This document shows, one piece after another, positions 15,547-24,500 of a stretch of 35,302 bases of DNA; within the stretch, counting starts at the first letter, position 1; each line of letters starts with the position of its first letter. Under the pieces are notes generated by a model that saw only the letters and a program-made list of their open reading frames with translations, was not told the origin of the DNA and ran no database searches. The DNA is from Kiritimatiellia bacterium. Its GTDB lineage: Bacteria; Verrucomicrobiota; Kiritimatiellia; CAIQIC01; Lenti-01. The translations under genes were made by a program, and so were the position numbers. The stretch spans positions 1 to 35,302 of the forward strand of contig JAFXQI010000020.1 of NCBI GenBank assembly GCA_017527155.1, written 5' to 3'.

Positions 15547-17172
15547 ATGACCTCCTGGCCCCCATTCATCTCCGCCCTCTCCGCCCGCGTCCCCGGCCTC
15601 TCCGCCCCCGCCGACGGGCCCGACATCTCCGGCCTCGCCTACGACTCCCGCAAGGTCCGCCCCGGCGACCTCTTCATCGCCCTCCCCGGCGCCCGCGACG
15701 ACGGCGCCCGCTTCGTCCCAGACGCCATCCAGCGCGGTGCCGTCGCCGTCCTGCACCAAGGCGCCCCTTTGCCACACGGCATCCCTGAAATCCACGTCCT
15801 CGACGCCCGCGCCGCCATGGCCGCCGCCGCCGCCGTCTTTTACGGCGACCCCACGCGCGACCTCGACGTCGTCGGCGTCACCGGAACCAACGGCAAGACC
15901 ACCGTCGCCTTCATGGTCCGCCACCTGCTGGAAGCCGCCGGTACCCCCTGCGCCCTCGTCGGCACCGTCCGCTACGAATGGGCCGGCCGCTCCGTCGCCG
16001 CCGACCGCACCACCCCCGAAGCCCCCGACCTCCAGCGCATCTTCGCCGAAGCCCGCGCCGCCGGGCAGCGCGCCGCCGTCATGGAAGTCTCCTCCCAGGG
16101 CCTCTGCGCGCGCCGCCTCGACGGCGTCCGCTTCTCCGCCGCCGTCTTCACCAACCTCACGCCCGAACACCTCGACTACCACCGCGACATGGAACACTAC
16201 TATGCCGCCAAGCGTCTCCTCTTCGAGTCCTTGGAGCAGTTGCAAGATGGAGGTAGCCGTTGTCTGGTTTCCCGGCCTGGTGGGGCGAGCTCTCCGAGCG
16301 AGCCGTTCCCGCCTTCCATGCGGCTCGCACGGAGTGCTCGCCACACCATGTCGGGCCACAATGCTCCAGCCGCCGGCAACCGCCTTGCCGCCCCCGCCAT
16401 CGTCAACGCCGACGACCCCTACGGCCGCCGCCTCGCCGCCGAGCCCTGCCTCGCCGGGCGCCCCGTCCTCCGCTTCTCCATCGACGCTTCCTCCCCCGCC
16501 GAAGTCCGCGCCGGATCCGTCACCTGCGCTCCCGACGCCACCACCTTCCGCCTCCTCTCCCCGTGGGGCGATGCCGATGTCCGCCTTCCCCTCATCGGCC
16601 GCCACAACATCGCCAACGCCCTTGCCGCCGCCGCCGTCGCCGGAGCCCGCGGCATCCCCGTGGAAACCATCGCCGCCGCCCTGGCAACCATGCCGGGCGT
16701 CCCCGGACGCCTCGAACGCGTCGACGACCCCGTCGGCGGCCGCCACCTCTTCGTCGATTACGCCCACACCCCCGACGCCCTCGAAAACATCCTCCGCACC
16801 CTCCGCGAACTCGTCCGCCCGCCCGCCCGCCTCTGGTGCGTATTCGGCTGCGGCGGCGACCGCGACCCCACCAAGCGCCCCGTCATGGGCCGTATCGCCG
16901 CGGAGCTCGCCGACGCCACCGTCCTGACCAGCGACAACCCCCGCAACGAATCCCCCGACGCCATCCTCCGCGAAATCCGTTCCGGCATGGACACCCGTCC
17001 CCCGGTCGCCGTCATCCCCGACCGCCCCGCCGCCATCCGCGAAACCCTCCGCCTGGCCCGCCCCGGCGACCTCGTCGTCGTCGCCGGCAAAGGCCACGAA
17101 ACCTACCAGGAAGGCCCCCACGGCCACCGCATCCCCCTCGACGACCGCGCCCTCCTCCGCGCCGCCCTCTGA
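15547..17172 (+). CDS. murE: UDP-MurNAc-tripeptide synthetase with internal repeat insertion
   Basis: A 541-residue MurE, about 45 residues longer than usual. It adds the third amino acid to UDP-MurNAc-L-Ala-D-Glu. Motifs are GVTGTNGKTTVAF (ATP loop), TTPEAPDL, NLTPEHLDYH with the modified-lysine region YYAAKRLLFESL, VNADDPYGRR, DYAHTPDAL, and TSDNPRNESP. The DNPR form is associated with meso-diaminopimelate. Between FESL (about residue 228) and AIVNADD (about 284) lie some 55 residues, where relatives have roughly 5-10. This block is encoded by a palindromic repeat and its flanks, and the frame is preserved. GTG at 15532, overlapping the ftsI stop, is an alternative start. Confidence 0.94.
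   Translation: MTSWPPFISALSARVPGLSAPADGPDISGLAYDSRKVRPGDLFIALPGARDDGARFVPDAIQRGAVAVLHQGAPLPHGIPEIHVLDARAAMAAAAAVFYGDPTRDLDVVGVTGTNGKTTVAFMVRHLLEAAGTPCALVGTVRYEWAGRSVAADRTTPEAPDLQRIFAEARAAGQRAAVMEVSSQGLCARRLDGVRFSAAVFTNLTPEHLDYHRDMEHYYAAKRLLFESLEQLQDGGSRCLVSRPGGASSPSEPFPPSMRLARSARHTMSGHNAPAAGNRLAAPAIVNADDPYGRRLAAEPCLAGRPVLRFSIDASSPAEVRAGSVTCAPDATTFRLLSPWGDADVRLPLIGRHNIANALAAAAVAGARGIPVETIAAALATMPGVPGRLERVDDPVGGRHLFVDYAHTPDALENILRTLRELVRPPARLWCVFGCGGDRDPTKRPVMGRIAAELADATVLTSDNPRNESPDAILREIRSGMDTRPPVAVIPDRPAAIRETLRLARPGDLVVVAGKGHETYQEGPHGHRIPLDDRALLRAAL
16278..16348. repeat. Palindromic element inserted in murE
   Basis: Arm 16278-16305 pairs with 16321-16348 at 25 of 28 positions, leaving a 15-nt loop. 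The arms match the intergenic palindrome at 7924-7997. The element and its flanks are translated in frame as part of MurE. Confidence 0.88.
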
Positions 17173-17327
17173 CCCCGCCCCCCTGCCCTCCCCCCCCCCG
17201 CACCTTTTCCTGCTTCTTCCGCCCCACAGCCCCCCTCTCTTCCCCCTCCTCGCCTTCCCCCTCCCTCCCTCCCCAACCGCCCCCGTCACTCCCCCATTCT
17301 CCTCCCTCCGCCGCCCCGTCGAAACAA

Positions 17328-17388
17328 CTCGCGATATCAAGGAATTCTCTTGCCTTTCCTTCCGCTTTCCTCCATCATCCCCACCATG
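17328..17388 (+). repeat. GATATC/ATG dispersed element, copy 4
   Basis: The core GATATC starts at 17333 and the ATG at 17386, 53 nt later, is the start codon of the downstream gene. The first 19 bp (17328-17346) recur exactly in inverted orientation at 18166-18184. Confidence 0.75.
17350..17378 (+). promoter_or_regulatory. Promoter within GATATC element
   Basis: TTGCCT (17350-17355), a 17-nt spacer and CATCAT (17373-17378), then 7 nt to the ATG at 17386. Leaderless arrangement. Confidence 0.5.
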
Positions 17389-18360
17389 AAAGACGAACCC
17401 ATCTTCCCCCGCGGCTACCTCAAGGCCCTCGCCTCCGACTGCTTCGGCCCCTCCTGCAGCCATGCCCCCACCGCCATGCTCCTGCAGACCGTCGGTTCCC
17501 TGGCCCTCTTCACCGGCGCCCTCGCCGCCCACCTCGCCTGGTACGGCGGCAAGCGAATCCTCTCCCGACTCCGCCGCCGCGTCTCCCCGCCCGAACCCTT
17601 GCCGCCTCCCGCCCCCCAAGCCCCCCTTTCCCTCCGCGGCATCCCCTCCCCCGGCGACATCGAAGACGTCTGGGACCTCGACCCGCGCACCCTCTGCGGC
17701 CGCCTTCGCATCGGCTCCCGCCTGGCCGACCTCGAACCCACCCTAGACTCCCGGTTCCTCTTCAAGAAGTCCCGCAACGGCTCCCGCCGCATCGTCGCCC
17801 GCCAACCCGGCCTCAAGGGCTGGATGAAAAAGTACGTCCCGTCCATCAAGTATTCCACCGCCATGCACTACAAGAAGCTGGCCACCCGCCTCCGCCAGCT
17901 CATCGGCCTCGACCCTCGCATCTCCCTCGAATGGCTCCTCCCCGACAACGAAGAAGCCCTTCCGGTCCTCTCCCCCTCCGACCACCAGACCGTCACCCAG
18001 GCCAAGACCCGGCTTGCCCGTCTCCTCGCCGAGAATCCCAAGGTCACCCACCTGATCCGGGCGGTCGAATCCAAGCTCGGGATCATGCGGATGGTCACGA
18101 TCCGCCACATCCAGCCCCCTGGACCGGGACGCGGGAGACGGCGGAAACCGAAAGAAAACCACGATAATTCCTTGATATCGCGAGTCTCCCGTGGTGGATG
18201 GGCCGTGACGGCGGACTCGGTACGCACGCAGGCCTTCTGGGATGCGATACGGAGGGTACTGGGCGATCCAGCCCCGGATGCCGGGACCCGCCGCCTGCAA
18301 TCGGACATCCGCGAATGGCTGAACGCCCCCCTGGAGGCGCGCCGGAACCGACGCCGTTGA
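17386..18360 (+). CDS. Unknown membrane-anchored protein
   Basis: A 324-residue protein of no family that I can name. One hydrophobic segment (about 28-50) is followed by a proline-rich linker (about 60-80). A conserved-looking helical, basic domain follows (about 90-200; landmarks LADLEPTLDSRF, GLKGWMKKY, TAMHYKKLATRLRQL and LEWLLP). Residues about 245-270 (KPKENHDNSLISRVSRGG) are encoded by an inverted copy of the GATATC element, so that stretch is probably acquired. The start is supported by the promoter spacing. A DNA-related role for the basic domain is possible but not shown. Confidence 0.65.
   Translation: MKDEPIFPRGYLKALASDCFGPSCSHAPTAMLLQTVGSLALFTGALAAHLAWYGGKRILSRLRRRVSPPEPLPPPAPQAPLSLRGIPSPGDIEDVWDLDPRTLCGRLRIGSRLADLEPTLDSRFLFKKSRNGSRRIVARQPGLKGWMKKYVPSIKYSTAMHYKKLATRLRQLIGLDPRISLEWLLPDNEEALPVLSPSDHQTVTQAKTRLARLLAENPKVTHLIRAVESKLGIMRMVTIRHIQPPGPGRGRRRKPKENHDNSLISRVSRGGWAVTADSVRTQAFWDAIRRVLGDPAPDAGTRRLQSDIREWLNAPLEARRNRRR
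18120..18184 (-). repeat. GATATC dispersed element inside a coding sequence, inverted
   Basis: Read on the minus strand, this copy carries CTCGCGATATCAAGGAATT (18184-18166), identical to 17328-17346. It keeps the ungapped GGTTTCC block 22 nt after GGAATT. The 3' ATG is absent. On the plus strand it is translated within the unknown gene. Confidence 0.75.
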
Positions 18361-18420
18361 AACACCCCGGGGTGGGTTCCCGTCGCGGGCCGCGGAGGAT
18401 GCCACCTCCGCCCTTTTGCG

Positions 18421-18448
18421 TTGCCACGGGCGGAAGCGCCGCTATGAT
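18421..18448 (+). promoter_or_regulatory. Promoter of secreted-protein/murU-amgK operon
   Basis: TTGCCA (18421-18426), a 16-nt spacer and TATGAT (18443-18448), then 6 nt to the ATG at 18455. Leaderless type. Confidence 0.65.
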
Positions 18449-18454
18449 GCACGC

Positions 18455-19654
18455 ATGATTCCGGTCCGCCTGTCCATCCGCATCCCCTCCGGCCGCCTTG
18501 CTGCGTTGGCCGTGTGCCTCTTCCTCGTCCCCTACCAGCCGGCGCAAGCCGCGGAGGACGAGGCGTTGCCGCCGGCCGGGATGCTGGCCGAGTCGTACGA
18601 ACCGGCGCCTGACGAGACCCGTCCGGGCTTTTTCGAGGAAGAAGGCGCCGCGCGCAGCCGGGCCGTCGCGGAAGAGAAGGGCATCGAGCTGGACACCGAC
18701 CGCATCCACGCCGAGCAATCCCGCGTCCTGCGCAACCAGGCCGCCGACCCGCAGGAAGCCCTCTACGCCTCGACGAACGCCTTCACCGAAGGGATGGACC
18801 TCTGGCACGAACGGGCCTTCCGCTGGCTGGACAACTCCGTGCGCACGCTCGACCTGTGGGGTTCCCGGGAAGACGACGGCTACTCGCCCGAAATCTCCAC
18901 CTTCGCGCTGGCCCTGCTGGGGCGCGTCGGCGGGCGCGGCGACGACGGGAATTTCGAGGCCAAGGCGCGTTTCGGCGCCGACCTGGCGCTGCCGGGCTTG
19001 CAGCACCGACTGCACATCTTCGTGGACAACCTGGGCCGCGACGAACTGCCCGGCGCCGACCTGATGAAGCGGGACGACAACGTGCGCGTCGGCGTGCACG
19101 CCATCCACGACTCGATCTGGGCCGACCACGTGGACGTCGGCGGCGGCATGCGCCTGCGCCACGGCAAGCCGGTCGGCTACGTGGACATCGACTGGGACTG
19201 GTCGACGCCGCTGGCCGGCGGCACCCTGACGTTCGTGCCGCGCGGCGTGTGGTACACGGACGACGGATTCGGCGAGGATGCCGCGTTCGGCTGGGTCCGC
19301 CGCAGCGCCGACGGCAAGACGGCCTGGCGGCTGGTATCGGCCGAAACCGCCAAGGAGACCGCCTCCGGCCTGCAGCTGGAAGAGACGGTGCAGATGGCGC
19401 TCTTCGGTTCGCGCAAGGGGCGCGGCTGGGTCTTCCGGGCGAGCCTCTTCCCGCACGTGCAGGATGGGGGGCACACCTTCATCGACGACGTCGTCCTCTC
19501 CGCCACCTGGCGCGCCGCCCTCTACCGCCGCTGGATCTTCTACACCGTCACCCCCCAGTTCGACTTCGCCGAAGAGGACCGCCACCGCCTGCATCCCTCG
19601 CTGACGATCGGCATCGAAATCCTCTTCGGAGGCGAAACCAAGGACATCATGTGA
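18455..19654 (+). CDS. Secreted, probably outer-membrane barrel-like protein
   Basis: A 399-residue protein with a signal peptide ending near AQA-AED (about residue 35). An acidic helical segment follows (about 40-110). The remainder (about 120-395) alternates short beta strands with charged turns (for example VGYVDIDWDWSTPLAGGTLT) and ends in LHPSLTIGIEILFGG, as outer-membrane barrels do. I do not recognise a named family. Its GTGA overlap with the MurU-AmgK gene implies one operon, so a role at the cell envelope is likely. Confidence 0.7.
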   Translation: MIPVRLSIRIPSGRLAALAVCLFLVPYQPAQAAEDEALPPAGMLAESYEPAPDETRPGFFEEEGAARSRAVAEEKGIELDTDRIHAEQSRVLRNQAADPQEALYASTNAFTEGMDLWHERAFRWLDNSVRTLDLWGSREDDGYSPEISTFALALLGRVGGRGDDGNFEAKARFGADLALPGLQHRLHIFVDNLGRDELPGADLMKRDDNVRVGVHAIHDSIWADHVDVGGGMRLRHGKPVGYVDIDWDWSTPLAGGTLTFVPRGVWYTDDGFGEDAAFGWVRRSADGKTAWRLVSAETAKETASGLQLEETVQMALFGSRKGRGWVFRASLFPHVQDGGHTFIDDVVLSATWRAALYRRWIFYTVTPQFDFAEEDRHRLHPSLTIGIEILFGGETKDIM

Positions 19655-21327
19655 CAACCCCGTCCGTCCCCCGCAAAGCCTTCGTCCTCGCCGCCGGACT
19701 CGGCACCCGCCTGCGCCCGCTGACCGCGGACCTGCCCAAGCCGATGCTCCCCCTGTGGGGCGTCCCGATGATCCGCCGCACGCTGGAGATGCTGCGCGAC
19801 TGGGGCGTGCGCGACGCCGTCCTGAACCTCCACCACGCGCCCGCGCCGATGATCGGATACCTGGCGGCGAATCCCGTCGACGGCCTCCGCGTCTCCTGCC
19901 TGTGGGAGCCCGAACTCCTCGGCACCGGCGGCGCCCTGCGCCAGGCGGCGGGATTCATCGGCGACGGCCCGTGCTGGCTGGTGAACGCCGACGTCTACGC
20001 GCGGCCCGACCCCGTCCCGCTCTGCCGCGAATGGGCGCGCAACCGCGCCCTCGCCGTATGCTGGCTCACCGAGGACGCCGGTCCCCGCACCGTCCGGTGC
20101 GAGCGCGGGACGATCCGCGACTTCCACGATCCGGCGCGCGGCCATGCCACCTTCTGCGGCGTGCAGATTCTCGACGCCCGCATCCTCCGCTACCTCCTCC
20201 CCGCCGGTCCCGACAGCATCATCGACGCCTACCGCCGCGCACAGGCCGACGGCCACCGCATCGCCGGCGTCCTCGAACCCGGCGCCTACTGGGCCGACAT
20301 GGGCACGCCCGCCCTTTACGTCCGGACCCACCGCGAAACCGCGGCCCTCCTCGGCCACCGCGGCGAGACCTTCACGCTGCCCGCCGCCGCCGTCTTCACC
20401 CCCGACGAACGCGCCGCCCTGCGCCGCCTGCGCACCACCGACGCCACCCCCGCCGACGTCCTGCCCCCCCGCGGCTCCTCGCGCGAATTCTTCCGCCTCC
20501 ACCCCGGCGGCGCGCCCCTCATGGCAATCCGCTGGTCCCCCGACCGCGAAGACAACCGCCTCTACGCGCCGCAGACCCGCTTCCTCGCCCGCCTCGGCGT
20601 CCCCGTTCCCCGGCTCCATCTCGACGACCCGCGCCTGCATCTCCTCGTCATGGAAGACCTCGGCACCGGCACCCTCGAAACCCTCCTCCCGGGCCTCTCT
20701 CCCTCCCGCCGCCTTGCCGTCTACCGCCGCATCCTCGCCGACGCCGTCCTCCCGCTCCACCTCCGCGGCCTGCCCGCCCTCCGCCGCTCCCGCGTGCCTG
20801 CCATGCCGCCCTTCGGCCCCGAAACCTACGCCTGGGAACACGACTACTTCCTCACCGCCTACGCCACCGGCCACGCCCGCTGGCCCGCCCGCCGCATCGC
20901 CGCCGCCCGCGACGCCCTCGCCCGCGCCGCCGCCGTCCTCCGGGACTCCCCGCACGGCCTCATCCACCGCGACCTCCAATCCAGCAACATCCTTTTCCGC
21001 GGCAAGACCGCCCCCGTCCTGATCGACTACCAAGGCATGCGCGCCGGCCCCGTCGCCTACGACCTCGCCAGCCTCCTCTGCGACCCCTACGCCGCGCTCC
21101 CCGCCGACGCCCAAGCCGCCCTCCTCCGCTACTATGCCCGCCGCCATCCCGACGGCCGCGCCATCGCCGCCGCCTTCCCCGCGGCCGCACTCCAGCGCCT
21201 CTGCCAGGCCCTCGGCGCCTACGCCACCCTTTCCCGCCGTCCCGGCATGGCCCGCTTCGCCGACTACATCCCCGCCGCCCTCGCCCAGCTCGCCCCCCAC
21301 GCCGCCGCCTTCGGGCTCCCTCTGTGA
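19651..21327 (+). CDS. MurU-AmgK fusion: muramate kinase and uridylyltransferase
   Basis: A 558-residue fusion of two cell-wall recycling activities. Residues about 8-235 form a sugar-1-phosphate nucleotidyltransferase with the signature LAAGLGTRLRPLTADLPKP, like MurU. Residues about 255-555 form an aminoglycoside-phosphotransferase-type kinase with HRDLQSSNIL (about 440) and LIDYQGMRAGPVAYDLASLL, like AmgK. In Pseudomonas these are separate adjacent genes that convert N-acetylmuramate to UDP-MurNAc, bypassing de novo synthesis and fosfomycin. The start is GTG at 19651, overlapping the upstream stop. A different hexose as substrate cannot be excluded. Confidence 0.85.
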   Translation: MTTPSVPRKAFVLAAGLGTRLRPLTADLPKPMLPLWGVPMIRRTLEMLRDWGVRDAVLNLHHAPAPMIGYLAANPVDGLRVSCLWEPELLGTGGALRQAAGFIGDGPCWLVNADVYARPDPVPLCREWARNRALAVCWLTEDAGPRTVRCERGTIRDFHDPARGHATFCGVQILDARILRYLLPAGPDSIIDAYRRAQADGHRIAGVLEPGAYWADMGTPALYVRTHRETAALLGHRGETFTLPAAAVFTPDERAALRRLRTTDATPADVLPPRGSSREFFRLHPGGAPLMAIRWSPDREDNRLYAPQTRFLARLGVPVPRLHLDDPRLHLLVMEDLGTGTLETLLPGLSPSRRLAVYRRILADAVLPLHLRGLPALRRSRVPAMPPFGPETYAWEHDYFLTAYATGHARWPARRIAAARDALARAAAVLRDSPHGLIHRDLQSSNILFRGKTAPVLIDYQGMRAGPVAYDLASLLCDPYAALPADAQAALLRYYARRHPDGRAIAAAFPAAALQRLCQALGAYATLSRRPGMARFADYIPAALAQLAPHAAAFGLPL

Positions 21328-21336
21328 AAACCTGTC

Positions 21337-21553
21337 ACGCAGAGGCGCAGAGAGGAAGAGGCGCAGAGAGAAAACGCTTCTCACGCGGAGCTGCGGAGCC
21401 GCAGAGATCCCATGTCCTGTTCAACTTGCCTGTCCTCTTCGTCCTATCCCCCTTCTTCTCTTCCCTCTCCGCGCCTCCGCGCCTCCGCGTGAGACATTTC
21501 TTCTGCCCCTCCGGGACCTCTGCCCCTCTGCTTCGCCGCGCCTCTGCGTGAGA
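21337..21553. repeat. Palindromic CACGCAGAGGCGCAGAG-type repeat
   Basis: Two left arms (about 21337-21370 and 21383-21405) pair imperfectly with two right arms (about 21465-21493 and 21519-21552), giving nested inverted repeats. The element lies between convergent genes and may act as a two-way terminator. It is related to 13566-13750. The gap of 21328-21560 holds no gene. Confidence 0.75.
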
Positions 21554-21560
21554 TTCCCCC

Positions 21561-24500
21561 CTACTCCTTTGCCCGGAAACTGAAGCGGAACACCCGCACT
21601 CCCTTCGTCTCGCCCAGCCACTCCACGGCACCCGTCTCCGCGTCGAAGCGGTAGCTCCCCGCCTCCGCCTTCTCCCAGGCCCACGCCTTGCCGTCCAGCT
21701 TCGTCGCCGTCCAGAGGTCGAACGGCGTCGTCCGGTACGCCGGATTCAGACCCACGCGCCACCCCGTCTCCGTCACCGACACCTCCTCCACCGCCGGCGC
21801 CTCGAAGTGCGCGCTTCCCGGATCCGTGAACACGGCCGCCACCGACGCCCCGGCCACGTGCGCCCCGTAGTCCTCCCCGTCCGCCTCGAACTCGTACGTC
21901 CCGTCCGGCAGCCAGAACCACAGCGACGAATCGCCCTGGTGCCCCATCCCCTCGTACCGGTACGTCCGCCCCCCGCCCAGATTCACGGCCACCACCACCG
22001 GCAGTTCCCCCGCATCCGTCGCCCACGGCACCTCCACCTCGTGCACCTCCGCCCCCGCCGCATCCACCGGCACTCCCGTCCCCTCCCGGCCGAATCCGCC
22101 GCCGATGTCCTCCCCGCCGTCGCTCCCCCGCGCCTTGACCGACCCGCCCGTGATGACCACCTCCCCCGCCGCCGGAGCCACCAGCCCGCCGCCGATGCCC
22201 GCCCCGTACTCGCCGCCGACCGCCTCCACCGTCCCCGCACGGACCTCCACCCGCCCGCTCTCCTGCAGCTTCCCGCCGCCGATGCCCGCCCCGCACTTGC
22301 CGCCGTATGCTTCCAACCGCCCCAGCCCCTGCAGTGACAGCACCGAATTCGTATCCACCCGAATCCCCGCACAGTCCTCGCCGCTCGCGATGAAGTTGTC
22401 ACCTTCCAACGTCACCTCCACCGACGCCCCTTCCAGCGCCACCGCGACCGCGTCCTTCGCATCCAGATCGACGACCAGGTTCGTCCACGTGTTCGTGAAG
22501 CTCCCGCCCGCGAACCGCACCGAATGCACCGAACTCGTCCCCGTCAGCACGTACCGTTCCGCCAGCCCCTCCACCGCGCTCCCGTCCGGCGCATACCCCG
22601 CCGTCACCCCGTTCGTCCCCACGACCACGCTCCCGTGCGTCACGTCCAGCCACAGCTCGCCGAACACCGCCCGAACCCACTTCGCGAACAGTTCCAGCGT
22701 GTCGGCGCTTGCAATCGTCTCCGCCGTCACCTCCGTCCCCGTCCCGTCCGGCCCGGTGAACCACCCGGCGAACGTCCACCCCAGCCGCTCCGGCACCGGC
22801 AGCGCATCGCCGTAGGGCTGGCCGATGACGACATCCATCCAGTCGTCCTCGCCCAGCGCGACCTGGATGGTCTCCGGCGGCACGCCGACCTTGTTCCACC
22901 AGGCCGGATCGGTCGCGATGGGCGCGTTGTAGTCGAAGACGATGGTCGCCGCCGCATCGATCCTCGCCCCGTCCGCCGCGTCATCGCGCACTTTTGCCCG
23001 GTAGGTCAGATACCCTTCCCCGCAGTGCGTCGCCGGGTCGTTCGGCGGCAGGAACCCGCTCCCGTCCTCCGGCCAGCCGAAGGTTCCCTTGGGATCGACG
23101 ATGCGCAGGTACCACTTGGCCTTCCCGGTCTCTTCGTCGTACTCCAGCACCGTCTTGACGCTCCGCCCCGTCCCGTTGGTCAGCGCGACGGCCGACCGCC
23201 CCCGCGCCAGCCCTTCCAGCCCGAGGTCCGTGTAGTCCCCGAAGGCGACCTCGCCCGCCTCGAACGTGCTCCAGTCCAGCGCCGGGTCCAGCGCCAGCTC
23301 GACCGTCACCTCCTGCGCGTCCGCCACGTCATCCCCGGCGTGGTTCTCGAAGAACACCGTGTAGTCCATCCACTGCCCGCGTTCCACCACGCGGTCCGCG
23401 CCCGTGCCCGCCGGCCCCCGCATCTCGTTCGGGTCCCACGACTGCTGGCTCTTGCCGTTTTCGCTGTCGTCGGACTGGTAGTCCGGCTTGTCGTCCTCGG
23501 GAATATCCTTCGGCTTGCCCACGTGGAGCGTCGCCTTCTTGCGGTAGGGGCCGGTGATGAAGTTCCCGTACGCTTTCAGCGAAACCGTGTAGGCTCCCTC
23601 CTTCAGGTACGTGTTGTGGGGATTGACCGCCGTGGAACCGGAGCCGTCCCCGAAGTCCCAGTCATAGCGCCGCGGTGCCTCGGAGAAGTCGAAGCCGGGG
23701 CCCTGGAAGTGCGCTCCCTTGGAGTTGTTGCTGAAGTCGAACCGCCCCGGTGCCATCGGGCACGAGAGCGGGCTGTAGGTGAAGTCGGGGGTGGGTCCGG
23801 TCAGCTTGATCAGGCTGGCCGAAATGTCGCCCACGTCGCCCTCGACGCCAAGCTTGAACTGGAACCAGGAAGGCAACCACTTTACATCCTCCCAATCGAT
23901 GAGATTGGCCTCCGCGTGGACTTTCGCGCCGACACTGATTCCGAGCGTGACGGGAGCGGCGGTCGAAGCGCGGATGGTGAGGTTGGCATATGGACCGAAA
24001 TCGGCACCGAAAGAAACCGTTTCGAACCATTTTAATTTGGCGCCCAGCGTGTATCCGATTTCGAGGCTCAACGCTCCCTCCACCTCCCCTTGCGGCGCGG
24101 AATAGATGGGCTGGATGCTACCAGGCGGCAGCCAATGGCTCTTTTCGCCCTCGTACCCTTCACGGCCGATGCAAATGGAAACCGTGCCGCCAAACGAGGC
24201 ATTCATTGAGCCGCGCAACGAAGCGGAGCCCTTGGCATAGACACCGGCGGTACCGTGCAAGGTCCACCCGGCAGGAAGGGGGATTCCTCCGGGAAATTCG
24301 ACACCTTCCCTGAAATTGCGGCTGTAGGAAGCGGAGCCTTCGAGTGAACACCACGCCTCCAGCGTCAAGGAACCTTTCAAGGCCCAATATCCGTAATTGC
24401 GGCCGTTTCGCATTTCCTGCACGAACTCGAAGCCCAGCCCCGGCGAAACATTCACTCCGCCGCGGAATCCGCCTTCGACAATCAGATTGTGGGGCTCCCG

